Shown: positions 7,206 through 11,505 of the stretch, one piece after another
How the letters are laid out: the number at the start of each line of letters is the position of its first letter
Position numbering within the stretch: the first letter of the stretch is position 1
DNA from: Alphaproteobacteria bacterium
GTDB lineage: Bacteria > Pseudomonadota > Alphaproteobacteria > Reyranellales > Reyranellaceae
Direction: 5' to 3'
NCBI GenBank assembly: GCA_013290035.1
Contig: JABCYT010000044.1
Coordinates: 1-11,505, forward strand
DNA: 11,505 nucleotides
Notes under the pieces: model-generated
Seen by the model: only the letters and a program-made list of their open reading frames with translations
The model's database searches: none
What the model was told of the DNA's origin: nothing
Translations under genes and position numbers: made by a program

Positions 7206-8198
7206 TTATCCCATCCGCCGCTGCAGGCGCAGCAGCATGTAGCGGGCGCAGGCCAGCACGATGAAGGTGATGACGAACAGGATCAGGCCGAGGGCGATCA
7301 GCGACGACGTGTAAAGGTCGCCGACCGCCTCGGTGAATTCGTTGGCGATCGAGGCCGAGATGGTGGTGCCGGGCGCCAGGATCGAGGCCGAAACCTTGTG
7401 CGCGTTGCCGATCACGAAGGTGACCGCCATGGTCTCACCCAGCGCGCGGCCCAGGCCCAGCATGCAGCCGCCGATCACGCCGACCCGGGTGTAGGGCAGG
7501 ATGACATTGCGGAAGACTTCCCAGGTCGTGCAGCCGACGCCGTAGGCCGCCTCCTTGAGCACCGGCGGCACGGCATCGAACACGTCGCGCGAGATCGCCG
7601 TTACGAAGGGCAGGACCATGATGGCCAGGATCAGGCCCGCGGTCAGCATGCCGATGCCGTAGGGCGGGCCCTCGAACAGCGAATTCAGCACCGGTACGTT
7701 GGCGAAGGCGTCGATCAGGAACGGCTGGATGTACTTCTGCAGGAACGGCGCGAACACGAACAGGCCCCAGATGCCGTAGATGATGCTGGGGATGCCGGCC
7801 AGCAGCTCGATGGCGATGGCGATCGGCCGGCGCAGGATGGGCGGGCAGAGCTCGGTGAGGAAGAACGCCACCATGAGCCCGACCGGCACGGCGATCAGCA
7901 TGGCGATGGCGGAGGTGATGAGGGTGCCGTAGATCGGCGCCAGGGCACCGAACTGATCGGTCACCGGGTTCCACACCTCGGTGGTGATGAACGTCAGGCC
8001 GAAGGTGCCGAGCGCCGGCGCCGAGCCGATGATCAGCGCCAGGATGACGCCGCTCAGCAGCAGCAGCACGAAGAGGGCGGCCCCGCGCGTCAGGCCGTGA
8101 AAGACGAGATCGCTGGTGCGCAGCCGCCGCAGCACGCTCGCGCGCGAGGATGATTCGGCCGTCTGCACACTCGTCCCGTTCAATGTCGCTTCGGACAC
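7206..8198 (-). CDS. pstC: Phosphate ABC transporter permease PstC
   Basis: A 330-residue inner-membrane permease that pairs with PstA to form the phosphate channel. It has a cytoplasmic N-terminus of about 35 residues, about six hydrophobic segments, and the EAA-loop [19 protein letters not shown] followed by [16 protein letters not shown], which is diagnostic for PstC. It starts at GTG 8198. No in-frame ATG fits, and GAGAGGAT lies upstream with its GAGG core (8210-8207) eight bases from the start. A 117-base gap carrying a palindromic repeat separates it from pstS, whereas the rest of the operon is packed with gaps of 38 bases or less. PstC translation may therefore be independent of PstS and set lower. 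Confidence 0.95.
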   Translation of the reverse strand: MSEATLNGTSVQTAESSSRASVLRRLRTSDLVFHGLTRGAALFVLLLLSGVILALIIGSAPALGTFGLTFITTEVWNPVTDQFGALAPIYGTLITSAIAMLIAVPVGLMVAFFLTELCPPILRRPIAIAIELLAGIPSIIYGIWGLFVFAPFLQKYIQPFLIDAFANVPVLNSLFEGPPYGIGMLTAGLILAIMVLPFVTAISRDVFDAVPPVLKEAAYGVGCTTWEVFRNVILPYTRVGVIGGCMLGLGRALGETMAVTFVIGNAHKVSASILAPGTTISASIANEFTEAVGDLYTSSLIALGLILFVITFIVLACARYMLLRLQRRMG

Positions 8199-8220
8199 TC
8201 TAGCATCCTCTCGGCCGATG

Positions 8221-8310
8221 AAAGGTCCCTCGCTACCGCTCGGGATGACAGTCTTGTCGTCATCCCGACAGCAATGGTGTCATCCCGAGGCCGAAGGCCG
8301 AGGGACCTTT
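8221..8310. repeat. Palindromic REP/BIME-like element between pstS and pstC
   Basis: The ends AAAGGTCCCTCG (8221-8232) and CGAGGGACCTTT (8299-8310) are perfect 12-base inverted repeats. Inside them CTCGGGATGAC (8239-8249) is complementary to GTCATCCCGAG (8279-8289), and GTCATCCCG also occurs at 8259-8267. The whole can form one long interrupted stem or a smaller hairpin (8241-8267). The sequence style resembles intergenic dispersed palindromes. No U-tract follows it leftward, so it is not a classic terminator, but it could protect the pstS mRNA or weaken read-through into pstC. Confidence 0.7.
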
Positions 8311-8315
8311 GGTTC

Positions 8316-9362
8316 TCAGTTCGTCGGCGAGAACAGCGGCTTGCCGCTCGCGTCCTTGATTTCCGACGACCACATTTTCTCGATGTCGGTGACGACCTTG
8401 GCCGGCATCGGCACGTAGTCGAGGTCCTCGGCCATCTTGCCGCCCTTGGCATAGGACCAGGCGAAGAACTTCAGCGCCTCGGCGGTGGCGGCCGGATCCG
8501 CGGGCTTCTTGTAGAGCAGGATCCAGGTGGCGGCCGTCATCGGCCACGACTTGTCGCCGGGCTGGTTGGCCAGGATCACGCCGTAGCCGGGCTGCGAGTT
8601 CCAGTCGGCATTGGCCGCCGCGGCCTGGAAGGCATCCATGGTCGGCCCGACCGACTTGCCCGCCTTGTTCATCATGTTGGTGTAGGTGAGCTTGTTCTGC
8701 TTGGCGTAGGCGTACTCGACGTAGCCGATCGCGCCCTTGGTCTGGGCGACGTTGTTGGCGACGCCTTCGTTGCCCTTGGCGCCGATGCCGGCCGGCCATT
8801 GCACCGCCGTGTTGGTGCCGACCTTCGACTTCCAGTCGGGGCTGACGTCGGACAGGTAGTAGCTGAAGTTGTAGGTCGTGCCCGATCCGTCCGAACGATG
8901 GACGATGGCGATCGCCTGGCTGGGCAGCTTGGCGCTGGGGTTGAGCTTGGCGATGGCCGGATCGTCCCACTTCTTGACCTCGCCCAGGAAGATCTTGGCG
9001 AGCGTCGGACCGTCGATCACCAGGTCGCCCGACTTGACGCCGTCGATGTTCACGACCGGCACGATGCCGCCCATGACCATGGGGAACTGGGCCAGGCCCG
9101 ACTCGTCGAGCTCCTTGCCGGGCAGCGGCGCGTCCGAGGCGCCGAAGGTCACGGTCTTGGCCTTGATCTGCTTGATGCCGCCGCCCGAGCCGATCGACTG
9201 GTAGTTGAGGCCGACGCCGGTCTCTTTCTTGTAGGCGTCCGCCCACTTGGCATAGACTGGATAGGGGAAGGTGGCGCCGGCGCCGGACAGGTCGGCGGCC
9301 TGGGCCGCCAGGGAAGAGAAGGCAAGCGCGGCCGCCGCCAAGGTAATCTTTGTGACGTTCAT
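8316..9362 (-). CDS. pstS: Periplasmic phosphate-binding protein PstS
   Basis: The 348-residue precursor starts with a Sec signal peptide: Lys5, a hydrophobic core and an AQA-AD cleavage site after residue 22. The mature protein binds phosphate in the periplasm and delivers it to PstCA. Family marks are the mature N-terminus [14 protein letters not shown], then [20 protein letters not shown] and [11 protein letters not shown]; these loops supply the Ser, Thr, Asp and Arg residues that contact phosphate in PstS. The frame extends to 9419, but ATG 9362 is preferred because it yields the signal peptide and follows a strong AAGGAGGG. It is the first gene of the operon, 75 bases from a Pho box, so it should be strongly induced when phosphate is scarce. 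The length matches E. coli PstS (346). Confidence 0.96.
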   Translation of the reverse strand: MNVTKITLAAAALAFSSLAAQAADLSGAGATFPYPVYAKWADAYKKETGVGLNYQSIGSGGGIKQIKAKTVTFGASDAPLPGKELDESGLAQFPMVMGGIVPVVNIDGVKSGDLVIDGPTLAKIFLGEVKKWDDPAIAKLNPSAKLPSQAIAIVHRSDGSGTTYNFSYYLSDVSPDWKSKVGTNTAVQWPAGIGAKGNEGVANNVAQTKGAIGYVEYAYAKQNKLTYTNMMNKAGKSVGPTMDAFQAAAANADWNSQPGYGVILANQPGDKSWPMTAATWILLYKKPADPAATAEALKFFAWSYAKGGKMAEDLDYVPMPAKVVTDIEKMWSSEIKDASGKPLFSPTN

Positions 9363-9368
9363 AGAGGT

Positions 9369-9376
9369 CCCTCCTT
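9369..9376 (-). promoter_or_regulatory. Ribosome binding site of pstS
   Basis: AAGGAGGG on the minus strand ends six bases before ATG 9362. It is a near-perfect Shine-Dalgarno that fixes the pstS start and fits the high output expected of a periplasmic binding protein. Confidence 0.8.
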
Positions 9377-9423
9377 CGTGAAATCCCGAAGCGCCTATCC
9401 CGTAGGAGCCCCTCGTCACTGTC

Positions 9424-9454
9424 TTATTACGAAGATGTGACAGTCCGATGACAG
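9424..9454 (-). promoter_or_regulatory. Pho box and -10 element of the pst-phoB operon
   Basis: On the minus strand the 18 bases at 9454-9437 read CTGTCAT-CGGA-CTGTCAC, two 7-base PhoB half-sites as direct repeats with the standard 4-base spacer, matching the proteobacterial Pho box consensus. TAATAA (9429-9424), seven bases further on, is a plausible -10. PhoB normally replaces -35 recognition at such promoters. The operon includes phoB, so this predicts positive autoregulation in low phosphate. The exact transcription start cannot be read. Confidence 0.85.
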
Positions 9455-9644
9455 CTGATGTCGCCCCTGAGGATGATTCGCCGGAAGAAGCTAACCCCTT
9501 GATGTATCGGGACGAAAAACACTGGTGGCGGAAATGTTGGTCGCCGCCGTCCGCTATCCACTGTTGCGAGCCGTCGGCAGACCGCCCATTCCCGCACTTC
9601 CCGCAATTTCCGCTGCTGCGGGAGAGAAGGGCGCGACCTCATCG

Positions 9645-9659
9645 GCATGCAGTGCATGC
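9645..9659. repeat. 15-base palindrome downstream of the M15-like gene
   Basis: GCATGCA and TGCATGC flank a single central G (9652), a perfect 7-base dyad. It lies 5 bases beyond the stop of the M15-like gene and about 190 bases upstream of the Pho box. It could be an operator half-dyad or a chance palindrome. With a 1-base centre it cannot form a good RNA hairpin, and no U-tract follows. Confidence 0.35.
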
Positions 9660-9663
9660 CCTG

Positions 9664-10425
9664 CTACGACGACGCCACCTCGCAGTGTATGTGGTCCTGG
9701 TGATACATGCGCAGACCCGGGTCGGGCGTGTCGGGGCACAGGATCTGGCTGCGGTCGCCGATGGAGCTCTCCTTGTTCGTGCCGTTGTCTGACGCTTCCC
9801 CGGCGAGGAAGTGATAGACCGCATAGAAGAAGCCGCCGGCGGGCGTATCCACGTCGAGCCGGAAATAGGGCATGACGTTCAACGGCCACGCCTTGGCGGT
9901 CTTGCCATTGGGAAGCGTGATCGGCTGTTGCCCCCAATTGGCCGCGACATCGAACTTGCCGAAGTTCGTCAGCGCGCCATGAAAATCGATCGCAAGGCCC
10001 TTACCGTGGCGGTCGTTCTCGTCGCGGCCGACGCCCATTCCACCCCAATAGATCGTCGAGACACCCCATTTGCTTTCCTCCCGCAGATAGATTCCGAGCC
10101 GGACGGCAAGCACCGCCGTGCGCAGGTCCATCGCGCCGGTCATCGTCCAGCCGGCGGCCGCCTTGCTGTCCGGAACGAAGCGAACGCCGCCGATATTGTC
10201 GAGCTTGAGCCGCGCGCGTTCGCCGACCTTGGGATAGGTCGGCGCGCCGTCTTGTCCGAAGGTAACCGGCTTCTCCAAGGTGAGGTAATTGTTCAGCACA
10301 TAGGTGACGGCGATGTCACGTGCCTCTTCCTGCGAAAGCTTGTAAGCCGCTGTCCAGTTCTCAACACGCGGCATCATGTTGTAGGAGGCCCGCCGGTTCT
10401 TGGCCGCCCAGTCAGGGTCATTCAT
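9664..10425 (-). CDS. M15/extensin-like zinc peptidase family protein, no signal peptide
   Basis: This 253-residue protein carries the zinc-ligand pattern of M15-type D,D- or L,D-carboxypeptidases and extensin-like proteins: HGKGLAIDFHG (His140, Asp147) and, near the C-terminus, HQDHIHCEV (His245, His247). Such enzymes cut peptidoglycan stem peptides. The N-terminal half (1-120) has no motif I recognise. No signal peptide or membrane segment is visible, so it is either cytoplasmic or exported by a non-Sec route. The chosen ATG 10425 follows GGAGAAG (10436-10430); the frame runs open to 10506, but that extension has no ribosome site and no leader character. Two cysteines (230 and 248) lie near the active site. 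It stands alone, 102 bases after the autotransporter gene and upstream of the pst promoter. The fold assignment is good; substrate and role are not known. Confidence 0.65.
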   Translation of the reverse strand: MNDPDWAAKNRRASYNMMPRVENWTAAYKLSQEEARDIAVTYVLNNYLTLEKPVTFGQDGAPTYPKVGERARLKLDNIGGVRFVPDSKAAAGWTMTGAMDLRTAVLAVRLGIYLREESKWGVSTIYWGGMGVGRDENDRHGKGLAIDFHGALTNFGKFDVAANWGQQPITLPNGKTAKAWPLNVMPYFRLDVDTPAGGFFYAVYHFLAGEASDNGTNKESSIGDRSQILCPDTPDPGLRMYHQDHIHCEVASS

Positions 10426-10429
10426 CGGT

Positions 10430-10436
10430 CTTCTCC
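10430..10436 (-). promoter_or_regulatory. Ribosome binding site of the M15-like gene
   Basis: GGAGAAG on the minus strand, with its GGAG core seven bases before ATG 10425, selects that start over the upstream in-frame ATG at 10506. Confidence 0.65.
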
Positions 10437-10527
10437 AGGAGGTTCGGCGACGATATCCGGCGGCACTACAGCCAATTCCGCCATCGCGAGATGTGACATA
10501 CGCCACCTTGCAAGGGCGAAGGCAACT

Positions 10528-11505
10528 TCACCAGGTCATGCGCAGGCCGGCGGTGAGGGCGTGGCTGGAATCCTGCCCCGCGATGGTGCCTTCGTAACGG
10601 AGGTAGACGCCCATCGCCTCGGTAAGGGCGGTGCTGGCGGAGAAGCCGACGACCGCGCCATCGCGCGTCGGCGCCGCGCCGAACACCGTGAACGGCACCG
10701 CCGGTGCGCCGGCGAACGACGCCGTCACCGGACGGGCGGTGTCGGAATACTCGTGGCTCCAGCCGAGACGAAGTTGCGCCGCGATCTTGTCGCGCAGGCC
10801 CACATCCATCGCCGCGCCCACTTGCGCGCCGAAGATGGTGCGCAGCGAGCTGGTGGTCTGCTGCGCCACGCTGAGGTTGAGCGACTGCGCGCCGGTCTCG
10901 GTGAAGCCGTTCTGGGTCACTACCGATCCCTGCAGCAGCGCGAACGGCGTCACGAAGTACGCCGCCGCGCCGCCCAGATCGACGCGCCAGCCGGCCTCGA
11001 GCTGGCCCAAAAACTGGTTGGCCCCGGCCTGGCCGTAGGCGGTGCGCGGCGGCAGGCCGGCGATGTTGATGTTGCGCCACAGCTGGTTGGAATTGTAGGC
11101 GTAGGCCGCCACGGCATCGACGTAGAGCGGGCCCTGCAGGAAGCTCGCATAGAGCCCGGCCTGCACGCTGTCGGTGACGCTTCTGCCATCGAAGCCGCCG
11201 GTCCACTGGCCGCCGGTCTGATAGCCGACGGTGACGCCGGCCAGGAAGTTGTCGGTGAACCTGCGATCGAGGCCGCCCGAGAAGCCGCCGACGCTATAGG
11301 TAAAGGTGCCGGCGTTGTCGTTGCCGGCGATGGTACCGGTGCCGCCGACCGCGCCGCCCCAGGCGCCCCACAGAGCGGGCGTTGTGCTATCGCAGGCGAC
11401 GTCGCAGGCCTCGGCCAGCGCCACCTTGCTGCCTCCGCCGCTGGCGCTGCCGGCGCGGTTGGCGAAGTTGCTGAGGAAGAGCTGGGCGCCCTGCACCATG
11501 GCGTT
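10528..11505 (-). CDS. Autotransporter outer-membrane beta-barrel domain (partial, N-terminus outside window)
   Basis: The 325 visible residues are the C-terminal part of a type V secretion (autotransporter) protein, open through the right edge. A short helix-like linker (NAMVQGAQLFLSNFANRAG) leads into WGAWGGAVGG, after which alternating aromatic and glycine beta strands follow, such as YSVGGFSGGLDRR and LAGVTVGYQTG. The last residues are LRMTW, with the terminal aromatic residue that the BAM machinery recognises in outer-membrane barrels. The barrel length (about 280) is normal. The passenger domain, which would define function (adhesin, esterase or protease), is not in view. Two cysteines (CDVAC, visible residues 34-38) just before the barrel are unusual for autotransporters. 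ATG 11499 is an internal Met, not the start. Confidence 0.85.
   Translation of the reverse strand, partial: NAMVQGAQLFLSNFANRAGSASGGGSKVALAEACDVACDSTTPALWGAWGGAVGGTGTIAGNDNAGTFTYSVGGFSGGLDRRFTDNFLAGVTVGYQTGGQWTGGFDGRSVTDSVQAGLYASFLQGPLYVDAVAAYAYNSNQLWRNINIAGLPPRTAYGQAGANQFLGQLEAGWRVDLGGAAAYFVTPFALLQGSVVTQNGFTETGAQSLNLSVAQQTTSSLRTIFGAQVGAAMDVGLRDKIAAQLRLGWSHEYSDTARPVTASFAGAPAVPFTVFGAAPTRDGAVVGFSASTALTEAMGVYLRYEGTIAGQDSSHALTAGLRMTW

Larger units (their letters stand above)
9363..9663 (-). other. 301-base intergenic region upstream of pstS
   Basis: This holds the pstS leader and ribosome site (near 9369-9376), the Pho box and -10 (about 9424-9454), a weak hairpin (TCCCGCA 9599-9605 with TGCGGGA 9617-9623) and a palindrome at 9645-9659. 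Short open frames cross it on both strands but none has a plausible start, ribosome site or recognisable protein. It is somewhat more AT-rich than the genes, as expected for a promoter region. Confidence 0.7.

Noticed and set aside
6816..8153. 445-residue rightward open frame
   Set aside because: It is antisense to pstA and pstC, with a low-complexity His/Asp/Gln/Arg composition and no recognisable motif.
8221..8310. Pst intergenic palindrome as a rho-independent terminator
   Set aside because: No U-rich tract follows the stem leftward, and the downstream pst genes need read-through, so I list it as a repeat instead.
8274..9440. 388-residue rightward open frame
   Set aside because: It is an antisense shadow of pstS; pstS has all family motifs, a signal peptide and a strong ribosome site.
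9599..9623. Hairpin TCCCGCA...TGCGGGA as a terminator for the M15-like gene
   Set aside because: It has a 7-bp stem, an 11-base loop and no T-tract in the leftward direction, so I do not call it a terminator.
9427..9657. 76-residue leftward open frame across the pst promoter
   Set aside because: It covers the Pho box and -10, has no ribosome site and no recognisable protein features.

Overview
The window looks like chromosomal DNA from a GC-rich alphaproteobacterium. I judge this from the codon use, the alphaproteobacterial type of adenosine kinase, the pstS-pstC-pstA-pstB-phoU-phoB gene order and the GC-rich autotransporter barrel. A Reyranella-like or other Rhodospirillales/Hyphomicrobiales genome would fit, but the genus is a guess. 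There are eleven complete genes and two that run off the window edges. I see no rRNA, tRNA, CRISPR array, insertion sequence or phage gene.

Left part (1-3802). A Bcr/CflA-type drug efflux transporter begins at 132 and runs leftward off the window. Divergent from it is a tightly packed rightward cluster: a MoeB/ThiF/HesA E1-like enzyme (184-957), a DsrE/TusD-like protein (954-1349), an adenosine kinase of the PfkB family (1368-2345) and an AmpG-type muropeptide MFS transporter (2342-3802). Two of the three junctions are 4-base stop/start overlaps, so the genes are probably co-transcribed and translationally coupled. The first two suggest sulfur transfer. The last two suggest nucleoside salvage and cell-wall recycling.

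Middle (3803-4024). This convergent intergenic region holds a 79-base palindromic element that includes a rightward terminator. The matching leftward terminator lies inside the last codons of the ampG-like gene, so the two opposing transcripts are predicted to overlap at their 3' ends.

Right-centre (4025-9454). This is a complete leftward phosphate-starvation operon: periplasmic phosphate-binding protein PstS, permeases PstC and PstA, ATPase PstB, the signalling regulator PhoU and the response regulator PhoB. A near-consensus Pho box with a plausible -10 lies 75 bases upstream of pstS, so PhoB should activate its own operon. A palindromic repeat between pstS and pstC could let PstS be made in excess of the membrane components. 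The sensor kinase gene phoR is not next to the operon.

Right end (9664-11505). Two more leftward genes have no obvious link to phosphate: an M15/extensin-like zinc peptidase with no visible signal peptide, and the C-terminal beta-barrel of an autotransporter whose passenger domain lies outside the window. I found no clearly new multi-gene system. The most notable signals are the non-coding palindromic structures and the unclassified M15-like protein.
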